Positions 54,663-64,000 of a stretch of 64,000 bases of DNA are shown piece after piece; position 1 is the stretch's first letter, and each line of letters begins with the position of its first letter. The DNA is from Rhodospirillaceae bacterium (lineage in GTDB: Bacteria; Pseudomonadota; Alphaproteobacteria; Rhodospirillales; UBA2165). The DNA is taken from positions 1 through 64,000 of the forward strand of contig PBNV01000004.1 of assembly GCA_002723345.1 (NCBI GenBank), in the 5' to 3' direction. Made by a program: the position numbers and the translations under genes. The notes under the pieces were generated by a model. The model did no database searches. It was not told the DNA's origin and was given only the letters and a program-made list of their open reading frames with translations.

Positions 54663-57600
54663 TTAAGAACGGTCATAGGCTAGGTTTGGTGCCAGCCAAC
54701 GCTCCGCCGTTTGCACCTGCTCTCCGCGACGCCGGGCATAATCTTCCACCTGATCTCGGCCGACACGGCCGATCCCAAAATAACGGGCTTCCGGATGGCT
54801 AAAATAATAGCCGGACACGGATGCGGTCGGCATCATTGCGAAACTCTCTGTCAGATCAATGCCCGTTTCATTTGGCACATCTAGTAAGTCGAAAAGCTGA
54901 CGTTTGGGACTATGATCGGGACAGGCGGGATAACCGGGCGCCGGGCGAATACCAACATAAGCTTCCTTAATGAGTTCTTCGTTGGTGAAGCATTCCGCCG
55001 AAGCGTATCCCCAATAATCGGTGCGCACCCGCTCGTGCAGCCGTTCTGCAAAAGCTTCTGCCAAACGGTCCGCCAGGGATTTCAGAAGGATGCTGTTATA
55101 GTCATCGTTGGCTCCCTCGAATTCCGAGAGTTTTTCATCGATGCCTACACCAGCGGTCACGGCAAAAAGACCGATGTAGTCTGCCAAGCCTGATGACTTC
55201 GGGGCAATAAAATCAGCGAGACACAAATTTGCACGGGTTTGATCTCGAACCATCTGCTGGCGAAGGAAGGGAAGCCTTGCAACGACAGTATCCCTGCTCT
55301 CGTCGGAATAAATCTCAATATCGTCTCCGAGGGAATAGGCCGGGAAAAATTTTAAAACGCCGTTCGCGATCAGCCACTTTTCGTCGATGAGCCTTTGGAG
55401 CATGATTTTGGCATCATTGAACAAGGGTCGTGCAGACCCCCCAACGATATCATCCTCCAAAATTTGGGGATAAATTCCAGCCAATTCCCAGGTTCGAAAG
55501 AAAGGCGTCCAATCGATCCGCGCTACGAGTTCCGCCACGTCATACTGCGGCAACGCGATTGTCTCTAAACTACTGGGGCGAGGCGGGGTATAGCCCGTCC
55601 AGTCCAATTTGACGGCGTTTTTCCGCGCCTGGTCCAGCGTCGCCAGTGATTTCGCATGGCGCGCACTGTGTGCCTCCCGCAGCGCTCTATACTCGTGAGC
55701 AACTTTTTCAACAAAGTCATCTTTTTGTGATTCACTTAACAATTGGCTGGCAACGCCGACGGCCCGCGAGGCGTCGACTACGTGCAGGGTCGGCCCCTGG
55801 TACGCCGGAGCAATTTTTACCGCCGTGTGCATCTTGGATGTGGTCGCACCGCCAACAAGTAAGGGGACTTGAAATCCGCTACGGGTCATTTCCGATGCCA
55901 CCGTAATCATTTCCTCCAAAGAGGGCGTAATCAATCCGGAGAGCCCAATGATATCGACATTTTTTTCCTTGGCCTCTTTGAGTATTTTCTCGTAAGGCAC
56001 CATAACCCCTAAGTCGATGACGTCGTAATTATTGCATTGCAGAACGACCCCAACGATATTTTTACCAATGTCATGAACATCACCTTTGACGGTCGCCATC
56101 AGGACCTTGCCCTTGCTTGAACTTCGTTTGGTCTCATTTCTCTCAGCTTCGATGAACGGAATTAAATGAGCAACAGCCTGTTTCATCACCCGAGCGCTTT
56201 TGACCACCTGGGGCAAGAACATCTGACCAGACCCAAAGAGATCCCCAACAACGTTCATGCCATCCATCAGCGGGCCCTCGATGACGTCAATCGGCCGTTC
56301 AGCGTTCTGTCGGGCTTCCTCCGTATCGGCCACGATATAATCGGTAATTCCACGCACCAGGGCGTGGGTCAGACGCTCTGTGACAGATCTCTCGCGCCAA
56401 GTGAGATCCTCCGCATTATTTTTACTGACACCGCTGGCGTCGTCTGCAACGGCGAGCAAGCGCTCTGTCCCATCCGGACGCCTGTTCAAGACAACGTCCT
56501 CAACTCGTTCCCTCAAGTCAGGTGGGATGTCCGCATAAACCGCAAGCTGCCCGGCGTTTACAATACCCATGTCCATGCCGGCTTGGACCGCATGATATAA
56601 GAAAACGGCGTGCATGGTCTCCCGGACTGCAGTGTTTCCTCGGAACGAAAATGACATGTTGCTGACACCGCCACTGATCAAGGCATGGGGGAGCGTTTCT
56701 TTAATGTGCCGCGTGGCGTTGATGTAATCAGCAGAGAAATTAGCATGCTCGGCGATACCAGTGGCGATGGGGAAAATGTTGGGATCAAAAATAATGTCCT
56801 GCGGCGAAAACCCGATCTCCCCCGTTAGAATTTTATAGCTGCGCTCACAGATCTCGATCATCCTGTCGAAACTATCTGCCTGACCTTCTTCGTCGAACGC
56901 CATAACGACAACGGCGGCCCCATATTTCATAATTTCACGGGCCTGTGCGGCAAAAATCTCTTCGCCTTCCTTGAGGCTGATGGAGTTAACGACAGATTTG
57001 CCCTGCACACATTTCAAACCCGCTTCGATAACCGACCAACGCGAGGAGTCGATCATGATCGGAACGCGGCAAATGTCCGGCTCCGCCGCAATCAGTTTCA
57101 AAAAACGGTCCATTGCTGCGACGGAATCAAGCATGGCTTCGTCCATGTTCACATCAATAATCTGGGCACCGTTAAATACTTGCTGGCGAGCGACATCCAA
57201 GGCAGTTTCGTAATCGCCCTCAACGATCAGCCGATTAAATCGGGCGGAGCCCGCGACATTCGTGCGTTCTCCGATATTGATAAATCCCGTCACAGCATCA
57301 GCACATAGTGGCTCCAAACCGCTTAAACGGCATTGAATGGGCAGGACCGGCAACGGCCTTGGCGCGGCATCCGATACAAGATCAGAGAGCGCTTGCACAT
57401 GTGCCGGTGTGGTTCCACAGCACCCACCGACAACATTTACAAATCCACTATCCACAAATTCACCGATGGTCTCCACCATATCGGCCGGCGTCTCGTCATA
57501 CTCCCCGAATTCATTGGGCAGGCCGGCATTTGGATGTAGGCTAACAAAGGTGTCTGCCACGCGCGAAAGCGCCTGGATGTGTGGACGCAGGTCGGCCGCC

Positions 57601-58382
57601 CCAAGCGCACAATTCAACCCGACAATTAGAGGTTTCGCATGCGCTATTGAATTCCAGAAAGCCTCTGGTGTTTGACCAGATAATGTTCGTCCTGATGCAT
57701 CGGTAATGGTGCCGGAGAGCATCAGTGGAATGTCTTGACCCCGGTCTTCTTGTATAGTTAGAACGGCGTAAATAGCCGCTTTAGCGTTCAACGTGTCAAA
57801 AATGGTTTCGATTAAAATGAAATCAGCGCCGCCGTCCAAAAGTCCCTCTGCCGCCTCGCGGTAGGAAGCTGATAATTCATCAAAACCTGTATTCCTATGT
57901 CCGGGATCATTTACATCTGGGGAGATAGAAGCCGTGCGGTTGGTTGGACCAAGTACACCCGCGACGAACCTTGCTTTGCCCGGGTTCTCGGCGTCGGCCT
58001 CCTGGACCGCCTGGCGCGCGAGTTTGCTCCCAGCAACGTTCAGCTCCCTAACCAAATGCGCGGTTCCGTAATCAGATTGTGAGATCGAAGTTGCGTTAAA
58101 TGTATTCGTTTCGATGATGTCGGCGCCGGCCGCCAGATAGGCGCGGTGGATATCCAGGATGGCCTCAGGCTTAGTCAGGGTAAGGATATCATTATTTCCC
58201 TTTATATCTTGAGTATGATCCTTGAGAATATCTCCACGATAGTCTTCTTCGCCGAGCCGCAATGACTGAATCATGGTGCCCGTTGCGCCGTCGAGCACAG
58301 CAATGTGCGAGGATAATAATGTCTTCAAGGCTGCCCTACAGGAGGCGCGCGGAATGCCGGAAAGTGACGTGACATAATTCAT
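54663..58382 (-). CDS. metH: Cobalamin-dependent methionine synthase
   Basis: The 1239-residue protein has all four modules: the homocysteine domain ([20 protein letters not shown], with Zn Cys residues in [10 protein letters not shown] and [11 protein letters not shown]), the pterin domain ([20 protein letters not shown]), the B12 domain ([24 protein letters not shown] with the axial His) and the activation domain ([17 protein letters not shown]). It methylates homocysteine from methyltetrahydrofolate using B12. It ends the operon ArsR-metF-metH; the gap to metF is eleven bases. Confidence 0.96.
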   Translation of the reverse strand: MNYVTSLSGIPRASCRAALKTLLSSHIAVLDGATGTMIQSLRLGEEDYRGDILKDHTQDIKGNNDILTLTKPEAILDIHRAYLAAGADIIETNTFNATSISQSDYGTAHLVRELNVAGSKLARQAVQEADAENPGKARFVAGVLGPTNRTASISPDVNDPGHRNTGFDELSASYREAAEGLLDGGADFILIETIFDTLNAKAAIYAVLTIQEDRGQDIPLMLSGTITDASGRTLSGQTPEAFWNSIAHAKPLIVGLNCALGAADLRPHIQALSRVADTFVSLHPNAGLPNEFGEYDETPADMVETIGEFVDSGFVNVVGGCCGTTPAHVQALSDLVSDAAPRPLPVLPIQCRLSGLEPLCADAVTGFINIGERTNVAGSARFNRLIVEGDYETALDVARQQVFNGAQIIDVNMDEAMLDSVAAMDRFLKLIAAEPDICRVPIMIDSSRWSVIEAGLKCVQGKSVVNSISLKEGEEIFAAQAREIMKYGAAVVVMAFDEEGQADSFDRMIEICERSYKILTGEIGFSPQDIIFDPNIFPIATGIAEHANFSADYINATRHIKETLPHALISGGVSNMSFSFRGNTAVRETMHAVFLYHAVQAGMDMGIVNAGQLAVYADIPPDLRERVEDVVLNRRPDGTERLLAVADDASGVSKNNAEDLTWRERSVTERLTHALVRGITDYIVADTEEARQNAERPIDVIEGPLMDGMNVVGDLFGSGQMFLPQVVKSARVMKQAVAHLIPFIEAERNETKRSSSKGKVLMATVKGDVHDIGKNIVGVVLQCNNYDVIDLGVMVPYEKILKEAKEKNVDIIGLSGLITPSLEEMITVASEMTRSGFQVPLLVGGATTSKMHTAVKIAPAYQGPTLHVVDASRAVGVASQLLSESQKDDFVEKVAHEYRALREAHSARHAKSLATLDQARKNAVKLDWTGYTPPRPSSLETIALPQYDVAELVARIDWTPFFRTWELAGIYPQILEDDIVGGSARPLFNDAKIMLQRLIDEKWLIANGVLKFFPAYSLGDDIEIYSDESRDTVVARLPFLRQQMVRDQTRANLCLADFIAPKSSGLADYIGLFAVTAGVGIDEKLSEFEGANDDYNSILLKSLADRLAEAFAERLHERVRTDYWGYASAECFTNEELIKEAYVGIRPAPGYPACPDHSPKRQLFDLLDVPNETGIDLTESFAMMPTASVSGYYFSHPEARYFGIGRVGRDQVEDYARRRGEQVQTAERWLAPNLAYDRS

Positions 58383-58393
58383 TTATCTGTTCT

Positions 58394-59266
58394 CTATTCG
58401 TTTTTAGGCTGGTTTGGGCGGAGACCAAGCACATGGCAAATCGCGTAAGATAGATCAGCCCTATTCAGGGTATAAAAATGAATGTCTTCCACACCCTCCG
58501 AGACTAGAAACCGGCTTAATTCGATGGCAACGCTCGCCGCAACCAGTTGACGTGTCCCGGGATCTTCATCCAAGCCGTCAAACCAGTCGGCCATCCAGAC
58601 CGGAACCGACGTGCCGCATAATTTGCTGAATGACATCACCTGGGAAAAATTTGTAACTGGCAAGATGCCAGGCACGATTGGAATGGTAATGCCTGACGCT
58701 GCTGCCCGGTCCCTAAATTTTAAATACACGTCTGGCTCGAAAAAAAACTGGGTAATGGCCCGCCTGGCGCCCTCATCGACCTTTCGTTTCAAATTGTCCA
58801 GATCAGCGCCTGGAGACCTGGCTTCTGGATGCGTCTCGGGATAAGCTGCCACACTAATCTCAAAGTCCGCGATAGACCTAAGACCGCGGACCAAGTCTGC
58901 TGCATAGAGGTACCCATCTGGGTCGGGCTGATACACAGGATGACCATCTGGTGGATCTCCTCGAAGCGCCACGATATGACGAATGCCAGCGTCCCAATAA
59001 CGCCGCGCAATGTCATGTATTTCATCCGTTGAGGCGCCGACGCATGTCAAGTGAGCCGCTGTGGGTATGCCGGTTTCCGCTTGCAGACGCGACACAATTT
59101 CATGGGTTTTTTCGCGTGTGTTTCCTCCCGCGCCGTACGTTACAGACATAAAGGAGGGCCCGAGGGGTGCCAATCGTTCCACTGAAAGCCAAAGGGCACG
59201 CTCCATTTTTTCTGATTTCGGCGGAAAAAACTCAAATGACACGCGCACATCCGCCGTAAAGCCCAT
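58394..59266 (-). CDS. metF: 5,10-methylenetetrahydrofolate reductase
   Basis: The roughly 290-residue flavoprotein has VSFEFFPPKSEKME at the start, FMSVTYGAGGNTREKT, PTAAHLTCVGAS, IVALRGDPPDG and FFEPDVYLKF. It makes the 5-methyltetrahydrofolate used by MetH. I chose ATG 59266, with GAGAG five bases upstream, over ATG 59311, which lies one base after the regulator stop and lacks an SD. The product feeds metH directly downstream. Confidence 0.94.
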   Translation of the reverse strand: MGFTADVRVSFEFFPPKSEKMERALWLSVERLAPLGPSFMSVTYGAGGNTREKTHEIVSRLQAETGIPTAAHLTCVGASTDEIHDIARRYWDAGIRHIVALRGDPPDGHPVYQPDPDGYLYAADLVRGLRSIADFEISVAAYPETHPEARSPGADLDNLKRKVDEGARRAITQFFFEPDVYLKFRDRAAASGITIPIVPGILPVTNFSQVMSFSKLCGTSVPVWMADWFDGLDEDPGTRQLVAASVAIELSRFLVSEGVEDIHFYTLNRADLSYAICHVLGLRPNQPKNE

Positions 59267-59312
59267 AGTTCTCTCAACTTCCTTTTGACGCGTATTCTGG
59301 AGGTTGTACATT

Positions 59313-60245
59313 TTATGCTTTTCGTCCCGTCCAGAGTGTCACCGTCAGTTCACGGCCCGGGAACTCGATAGGAGGAGAGGCTGTAAGATGAAACTGGCTG
59401 AGCAGACCTTGTATTTCTGAATCAGAGAACCCCAGTCTCCGATGCTGAAATTCCTCTCTAAAGTCCTCGTGATTATGAGGGGCAAAGTCAATTATTACCG
59501 CTGTTCCCGAATGCCGCATGACTCTTGATATTTCCGCAAAAACATCAGCTGGCTGACCAGCATAATGGAGCACCTGGTGAAGCGTTACGAAATCGAACGC
59601 GCTGTCTTCGTAAGGCAGGTGGTACATATTCCCCTGTCTGACACGGCAATGTTCTAGCCCTGGCTTGTCGAGGTTGGTCCGTGCCACCGAGAGCATCTCT
59701 GGAGATAAATCAACTCCCTCCCCCGACATTATAAAGGGAGCAAGTATTTCTAATATTCTGCCGGTCCCTGTTCCAATGTCGAGCAGGGTCTCCGGCATCT
59801 CTCTCTCGACCAGCTCGCACAGTGCTCGTTCAACGTCCAGGTCCTCTACGTGGAGAGATCTAAGTTTTTCCCATTTCGAAGCCACTTGCTGGAAATACTT
59901 TTCTGCCGCATCAAGCCGCGCATCTTTTATCTGGTTCAGACGCAATTGATCTGACCTTGCGCGAGCGTCCGAGGCTGGAATGAATGCGAGTATTTGCTGA
60001 GTTAGTGACCGGATCTCCGCCGAATTTACAAGTCGGTAAAAAACAAAGTTCCCCTCCCGAACCCGCTCGAGCAAACCCGCGTCACATAGGATTTTGAGAT
60101 GACGGGACACACGCGGCTGGCTCTGTCCCATTATTTGAACAAATTCAGTAACTGTAAATTCTCCGCGCGCGCACATTGCCAAAAGTCGCAAGCGGCTCTC
60201 ATCAGAAACAGATTTTAAAAGACGGACAACAAGATCCAATGTCAT
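59313..60245 (-). CDS. ArsR family regulator fused to SAM methyltransferase (SahR-like)
   Basis: The roughly 310-residue protein has an N-terminal ArsR winged helix (CARGEFTVTEFVQIMGQSQPRVSRHLKILCDAG) and a class I methyltransferase domain with LLDIGTGTGRILEILAPF. No metal-binding Cys cluster is evident. Proteobacterial regulators of this build (SahR-like) sense the S-adenosylhomocysteine/methionine cycle and sit beside met genes. The start ATG 60245 follows GTGGAG, though the spacing is short. It lies at the head of the metF-metH operon, with a nested inverted repeat upstream. Confidence 0.87.
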   Translation of the reverse strand: MTLDLVVRLLKSVSDESRLRLLAMCARGEFTVTEFVQIMGQSQPRVSRHLKILCDAGLLERVREGNFVFYRLVNSAEIRSLTQQILAFIPASDARARSDQLRLNQIKDARLDAAEKYFQQVASKWEKLRSLHVEDLDVERALCELVEREMPETLLDIGTGTGRILEILAPFIMSGEGVDLSPEMLSVARTNLDKPGLEHCRVRQGNMYHLPYEDSAFDFVTLHQVLHYAGQPADVFAEISRVMRHSGTAVIIDFAPHNHEDFREEFQHRRLGFSDSEIQGLLSQFHLTASPPIEFPGRELTVTLWTGRKA

Positions 60246-60253
60246 AACTCCAC

Positions 60254-60298
60254 GTAATATTAAGCCATATAACAATATGATTATATAGACAATATTAC
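60254..60298. promoter_or_regulatory. Nested inverted repeats, possible operator of the met operon
   Basis: GTAATATT (60254-60261) and AATATTAC (60291-60298) form an inverted repeat whose centre nearly coincides with an inner one, ATATAA (60267-60272) and TTATAT (60281-60286). It begins nine bases upstream of the ArsR-methyltransferase start, where autoregulators of this family bind. The region is AT-rich, so chance palindromes are possible. Confidence 0.45.
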
Positions 60299-60410
60299 AT
60301 TTTCCCGCTAACTATAAGGACCAATGTAAAAACACCTCGTGAAATTCTGGAACAACTCATTAACAGGCGTTTTCCTATTCAGGATCAGCGCGAAGTGTTG
60401 CTAAAATAGC

Positions 60411-60486
60411 ACAGAGAGAGCCATAGAGACGCCCTCGACGGGAGACCCCGCTGGTCTTTTCAGAAAGCCTCTGTTAATTTTTATTG
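60411..60486. other. Structured segment in the met/mlaA intergenic gap
   Basis: ACAGAG (60411-60416) and CTCTGT (60469-60474) enclose a hairpin AGACC-CCGCT-GGTCT (60443-60457). TAATTTTTATTG follows on the plus strand. This could be a leader structure or a weak terminator. The 346-base gap 60276-60621 contains no other recognisable gene. Confidence 0.3.
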
Positions 60487-60621
60487 TGTAAGAATATAGC
60501 ATTGTCGTGGTACCCGAGGTCATCTTGGATTGGCGCTAGGCTCTCAAAATATTGAGGTCTCCAAGAAGAGAAGCACAATATAGAGCGATGGCTCTTAACA
60601 AGCGTTGAGGATGAGGTTGAA

Positions 60622-61449
60622 TTGGTGGGTCGAATTCTTCAAAAACCCTGTCTGAGGTCTTTCGTGGTCGTTATCAGCGTTTTCGTGCTGTCCAACTGTG
60701 CCTCAGCCCCTAAAGGTGATCCGGAGACGCTGGCTGAATTTCAGAAACTCAATGATCCGATCGAGCCAACCAATCGGGCTATTTTCAGCTTAAACCAAGG
60801 CATAGATAAGGCCATCATCAAACCAATTACGGGCTTTTATCGGACCATCACGCCGGCACCTGCGCGGGAAGCCGTCCATAGTTTTTTGGAGAACCTTCGA
60901 ACCCCAGTCATCCTTGCCAATGATGTTCTACAAGGAGAAATTGGGCGCGCCGGCAATACTGTCATCCGGTTCGGCGTAAACTCCACCTGGGGTATCTTGG
61001 GGTTTAGAGATGCTGCGTCAGATCTTGGCTTTGAACATCATACAGAGGATTTCGGGCAAACGCTCGCCATGTGGGGCATTGGCGAGGGACCCTTTTTAAT
61101 GTTGCCCGTGCTCGGGCCATCCAACCCACGCGATGCGGTAGGCAAAGTGGTTGATTATCTCATAGACCCCATAAATTGGTGGGCAACGAATACAGATAGT
61201 GGTGTCGTCTCTATGACCAGAACGGGCATCACTGGCATCGACACACGGGATCAACTTTGGGACGTGTTGGAGGATATTGATAAAAACTCTTTGGATCCCT
61301 ATGCATCGATTAGAAGCCTTTACCGCCAGCGCCGGATGGATGATATCAGGAATGGTGCAGAGGTGGATGATCCTCCGGCCCCGACCCTCGGTGGAGATTT
61401 TGAGTTAGCCGATCCTGAGGGAATGGACAGGGCTCCGACCAATAAATGA
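60622..61449 (+). CDS. mlaA: MlaA/VacJ family lipoprotein
   Basis: The 275-residue protein has a lipoprotein signal ending in the lipobox LSNC, then the MlaA domain: NDPIEPTNRAIFSLNQ, FLENLRTPVILANDVLQGE, RFGVNSTWGILGFRDAASDLGF and DFGQTLAMWGIGEGPFLMLPVLGPSNPRD. MlaA sits in the outer membrane and removes misplaced phospholipids for retrograde transport. The start is TTG 60622 or GTG 60625 after GAGG. It overlaps mlaC by four bases (ATGA). Confidence 0.94.
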   Translation: MVGRILQKPCLRSFVVVISVFVLSNCASAPKGDPETLAEFQKLNDPIEPTNRAIFSLNQGIDKAIIKPITGFYRTITPAPAREAVHSFLENLRTPVILANDVLQGEIGRAGNTVIRFGVNSTWGILGFRDAASDLGFEHHTEDFGQTLAMWGIGEGPFLMLPVLGPSNPRDAVGKVVDYLIDPINWWATNTDSGVVSMTRTGITGIDTRDQLWDVLEDIDKNSLDPYASIRSLYRQRRMDDIRNGAEVDDPPAPTLGGDFELADPEGMDRAPTNK

Positions 61450-62072
61450 AATTCGCGTTCCGGACGACCTACCTAGCGATCATTGGGACAATTGTCTTAT
61501 TCTCGCCAATAACGGCCAAAGCAGAGGCAAATGGGTTCCATAAGGGTGCCAGCACGTTTGTGATGGCACTGGCCAATGATGTGATTACCAACTTAACAGG
61601 CAATGCACTCACTGACTTACAGCGCCAAGAAAAACTGCGGGGCATCCTCAAATCTTATTTTGATGTGAACAGCATTGGAAAGTGGGTGCTGGGTCGGCAT
61701 TGGCGAAAAGCGAGTGCCGCGGAAAGATCAGAGTATCTAGGATTATTTGAAGATCTGATCGTCAATACGTACGCCATTCGCTTTAAAAGTTACGCGAATG
61801 AAAAAATCAAACTGACTGGGACCGCCAGTCGCGGCCAAACGGCGATTGTTAAATCTGTCATTGAACGAGGGAGCCAACAACCAGTTCGCGTCGATTGGCG
61901 GGTGACCTACCCCGATGGTCAATATAAAATCTTTGACATCGTGATCGAGGGCGTGAGCATGATCCAGACCCAGCGGTCAGAGTTTAGCTCAGTAATCCGG
62001 CGCAACGGCGGACGGGTCTCGGGCCTTATTGCAACCCTCAAAAATAGATCCCGAAGCGGTGCCCGAAACTAA
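61446..62072 (+). CDS. mlaC: MlaC/Ttg2D family periplasmic phospholipid carrier
   Basis: The 208-residue protein has a signal-peptide-like N-terminus (TTYLAIIGTIVLFSPITAKAEA) and the Tol_Tol_Ttg2 fold: LRGILKSYFDVNSIGKWVLGRHWRKAS, SEYLGLFEDLIVNTYAIRF and VDWRVTYPDGQYKIFDIVIEGVSM. It shuttles lipids between MlaA and the inner-membrane MlaFEDB transporter, whose genes are not in the window. It is coupled to mlaA by an ATGA overlap. Confidence 0.93.
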   Translation: MKFAFRTTYLAIIGTIVLFSPITAKAEANGFHKGASTFVMALANDVITNLTGNALTDLQRQEKLRGILKSYFDVNSIGKWVLGRHWRKASAAERSEYLGLFEDLIVNTYAIRFKSYANEKIKLTGTASRGQTAIVKSVIERGSQQPVRVDWRVTYPDGQYKIFDIVIEGVSMIQTQRSEFSSVIRRNGGRVSGLIATLKNRSRSGARN

Positions 62073-62093
62073 ACCTCAGATCGGCCTCGAACC

Positions 62094-63776
62094 TCAGTCT
62101 CGCGTAAGCGGCTTGTATTTAATCCGGTGTGGCTGGTCCGCCTTTAAGCCTAACCGTCGCTTTCGGTCCTCCTCGTAATCCGCATAATTTCCCTCAAACC
62201 ACTCAACGTGGCTCTCGCCTTCAAACGCCAGAATGTGTGTGGCGAGCCGATCCAGGAACCAGCGATCATGGCTGACCACAACTGCACATCCGGGAAAGTC
62301 TAAAAGCGCAGCCTCCAGGGCCCGAAGCGTATCCACATCCAAGTCATTCGTGGGTTCGTCTAAAAGAACCACATTTGCGCCGGCTTTAAGAACCTTGGCC
62401 AAATGGACACGGTTTCTCTCACCGCCAGACAACTGGCCAACTTTTTTCTGCTGATCGGCGCCTCTAAAGTTAAACTGCGAGACATATGCCCGGCTTTGCA
62501 TCGTCCGATGGCCCAAATCCACCTCATCCAGACCATCTGAAATTTCCTCCCAAACGGTCTTATCTCCATCCAGTTCGGCGCGGGACTGATCAACATATCC
62601 AAGCGACACCGTATCACCCACGCGGATGTTTCCTCCGTCGGGGCCCTCCTGACCAGAAATCATGCGGAACAATGTAGTTTTGCCGCTCCCATTTGGGCCA
62701 ATGACGCCAACAATTCCGCCGGGCGGCAGCTTAAAAGAGAGGTCTTCGATGAGAAGCTTATCCTCAAACCCCTTAGCTAGGCAGGAGGCCTCAATCACTA
62801 AGTCACCCAGCCGAGGACCAACGGGCACAATGATCTGCGCCGTATCTGGAGACTTCTCCTTGGCCTCAGCCAACAAACTTTCATATGCCGTGATCCGTGC
62901 CTTACTTTTCGCCTGTCGAGCGCGCGGCGACTGGCGGATCCACTCCAGCTCGTTGGCGAGGGTACGCTGGCGCGCCTGTTCCTGTTTTTCTTCTTGTGCG
63001 AGCCGTTTGCCTTTCTGTTCAAGCCAGGCCGAGTAATTTCCCTCGTAAGGTATGCCGTTGCCACGATCCAGCTCAAGTATCCAGCCGGCCACGTTGTCGA
63101 GGAAATACCGATCGTGGGTAATGGCAACGACAGTGCCCTCATACTCGTGCAAAAACCTCTCAAGCCAGGCGACGGACTCCGCATCAAGGTGGTTGGTCGG
63201 CTCGTCTAATAGCAGAAGGTCTGGTTTCTGCAACAGCAACTGACAGAGGGCAACACGTCGGCGCTCACCACCCGATAATTTATCTACATCCGCATCACCG
63301 GGAGGACACCTTAACGCGTCCATGGCCATTTCAATGGTCCTCTCGAGCTCCCACCCATTCGCGGCATCAATTTGTTCTTGTAACTCGCCTTGCTCCTCCA
63401 GGAGCCTATTCATTTCGTCATCTTCAAGGGGTTCTGCGAACTTAGCGCTCACCTCGTTGAAACGGTCTATCAGGTTTTTGATCGCGCCAACTCCCTCCAT
63501 GACGTTGCCTGCTACGTCCTTGGAGGGATCGAGTTCAGGTTCCTGAGGCAAATACCCCACACTTGCCCCGTCTGCAGACCAAGCCTCCCCATTAAACTCA
63601 GTCTCAATACCAGCCATAATTTTGAGAAGTGTCGATTTACCAGCCCCGTTGACACCTAAAACACCAATTTTTGCGCCAGGGTAAAAAGACAAGGATATAT
63701 TCTTAAGCAGCTCGCGTCCCCCAGGAAGGACCTTGTTTAGCTGTTTCATGACATAAATATACTGATGAGAGGCCAT
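62094..63776 (-). CDS. ettA: Energy-dependent translational throttle protein EttA (ABC-F)
   Basis: The 560-residue ABC-F protein has two ATPase domains: [12 protein letters not shown] with [16 protein letters not shown] and [12 protein letters not shown], then [12 protein letters not shown] with [13 protein letters not shown] and [12 protein letters not shown]. The linker and the C-terminal tail ([13 protein letters not shown]) are typical of EttA, which gates ribosomes entering elongation according to ADP/ATP. It is convergent with mlaC, 21 bases apart. Confidence 0.95.
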   Translation of the reverse strand: MASHQYIYVMKQLNKVLPGGRELLKNISLSFYPGAKIGVLGVNGAGKSTLLKIMAGIETEFNGEAWSADGASVGYLPQEPELDPSKDVAGNVMEGVGAIKNLIDRFNEVSAKFAEPLEDDEMNRLLEEQGELQEQIDAANGWELERTIEMAMDALRCPPGDADVDKLSGGERRRVALCQLLLQKPDLLLLDEPTNHLDAESVAWLERFLHEYEGTVVAITHDRYFLDNVAGWILELDRGNGIPYEGNYSAWLEQKGKRLAQEEKQEQARQRTLANELEWIRQSPRARQAKSKARITAYESLLAEAKEKSPDTAQIIVPVGPRLGDLVIEASCLAKGFEDKLLIEDLSFKLPPGGIVGVIGPNGSGKTTLFRMISGQEGPDGGNIRVGDTVSLGYVDQSRAELDGDKTVWEEISDGLDEVDLGHRTMQSRAYVSQFNFRGADQQKKVGQLSGGERNRVHLAKVLKAGANVVLLDEPTNDLDVDTLRALEAALLDFPGCAVVVSHDRWFLDRLATHILAFEGESHVEWFEGNYADYEEDRKRRLGLKADQPHRIKYKPLTRD

Positions 63777-63919
63777 TAGAAACTCCGGCTTTTAATGGGG
63801 GGGCAAAGTGGATGGTATGTATATCAGGTAAGCTTTTTTGTTCAATCGACCTGGTGTCGGGCGACCACAAAAATATTAAGTGAAGAGGTAGATTACTCCT
63901 TTGATAGAGTTCTAATTTC

Positions 63920-64000
63920 TCAGATCATCAACCTAATTAGCCATAATATTAAGGCAGCTAGCATACCTGAAGCAGGGACGGTGATTACCCAAGCAGCGAT
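63920..64000 (-). CDS. C-terminus of PiT-type inorganic phosphate transporter (partial)
   Basis: On the minus strand the last 26 codons of a gene enter from the right edge and end with TGA at 63920-63922. The reading AAWVITVPASGMLAAL matches the final helix of PiT/PitA phosphate permeases (consensus like AWxxTLPAAxxLA). This is the only part visible. The 143 bases to ettA (63777-63919) show no feature. Confidence 0.65.
   Translation of the reverse strand: MAAWVITVPASGMLAALILWLIRLMI

Overview
The window looks like chromosomal DNA of an alphaproteobacterium, probably marine and related to Rhodospirillales-type lineages. It has moderate GC content by eye. The evidence is family content: an MmcB-type repair protein, a ribbon-helix-helix plus TfoX pair beside cobD, an ArsR-methyltransferase/metF/metH operon, MlaA/MlaC, an AmpD-like amidase behind a DjlA/TerB protein, and 3-oxoadipyl-CoA thiolase. 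I saw no prophage, insertion sequence, CRISPR array or integrase. This is ordinary chromosome with many short operons on both strands.

Layout. 1-7.3 kb: a partial gene at the edge, tRNA-Val(CAC) with a strong promoter, an SDR oxidoreductase, a TauD-like dioxygenase, a DapA-like aldolase, a TlpA thioredoxin, a frameshifted MarR regulator with maleylacetoacetate isomerase, a GNAT acetyltransferase and a small ORF. 7.8-18.2 kb: a minus-strand operon djlA-like/EamA/amidase, a TPR-GT41 glycosyltransferase, a fused 5-oxoprolinase-type enzyme, and two overlapping MFS exporters. 18.5-25.7 kb: a giant AsmA protein, RHH, TfoX, cobD, SCO, YcgN and a YgjP-type metallopeptidase. 26-31.2 kb: a minus-strand catabolic block of GMC oxidoreductase, iron alcohol dehydrogenase and an orphan molybdenum hydroxylase large subunit. 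31.3-37.4 kb: mmcB, yjbQ, a second TPR-GT41 enzyme, VOC protein, ChaC, SMP-30 and a conserved unknown. 37.4-49 kb: a candidate selenoprotein, Hsp20, two EamA exporters, aldo/keto reductase, glutathionyl-hydroquinone reductase, DUF1330, pterin dehydratase, thiolase, hydroxyacid dehydrogenase and an adrenodoxin-reductase-like FNR. 48-64 kb: prmA, uvrD, a degenerate HtrA protein, a ClC channel, metH, metF, an ArsR-methyltransferase regulator, mlaA-mlaC, ettA and the C-terminus of a PiT phosphate transporter.

The most notable item is at 37474-37953 on the minus strand. A redoxin/peroxiredoxin-like gene has an in-frame TGA exactly where its family has the peroxidatic Cys (W-TGA-P-Y-C). A hairpin directly after the TGA matches a bacterial SECIS in position and shape. 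I read it as a selenocysteine peroxiredoxin that simple ORF calling cuts to 108 residues. Other observations are a one-base frameshift in the MarR gene, a GT41 paralogue with an altered donor-site motif, an orphan CoxL-like subunit, an HtrA-fold protein lacking two triad residues, a ROSE-like RNA thermometer ahead of hsp20, and nested inverted repeats upstream of the ArsR-metF-metH operon.

Themes that connect the genes: thiol and redox chemistry (TlpA, SCO, Sec-redoxin, two glutathione transferase-fold enzymes, ChaC, 5-oxoprolinase), the B12/methionine cycle (cobD, metH, metF and their regulator), envelope maintenance (AsmA, MlaA/C, amidase), and aromatic or organic acid catabolism (maleylacetoacetate isomerase, pcaF-like thiolase, GMC, Fe-ADH).
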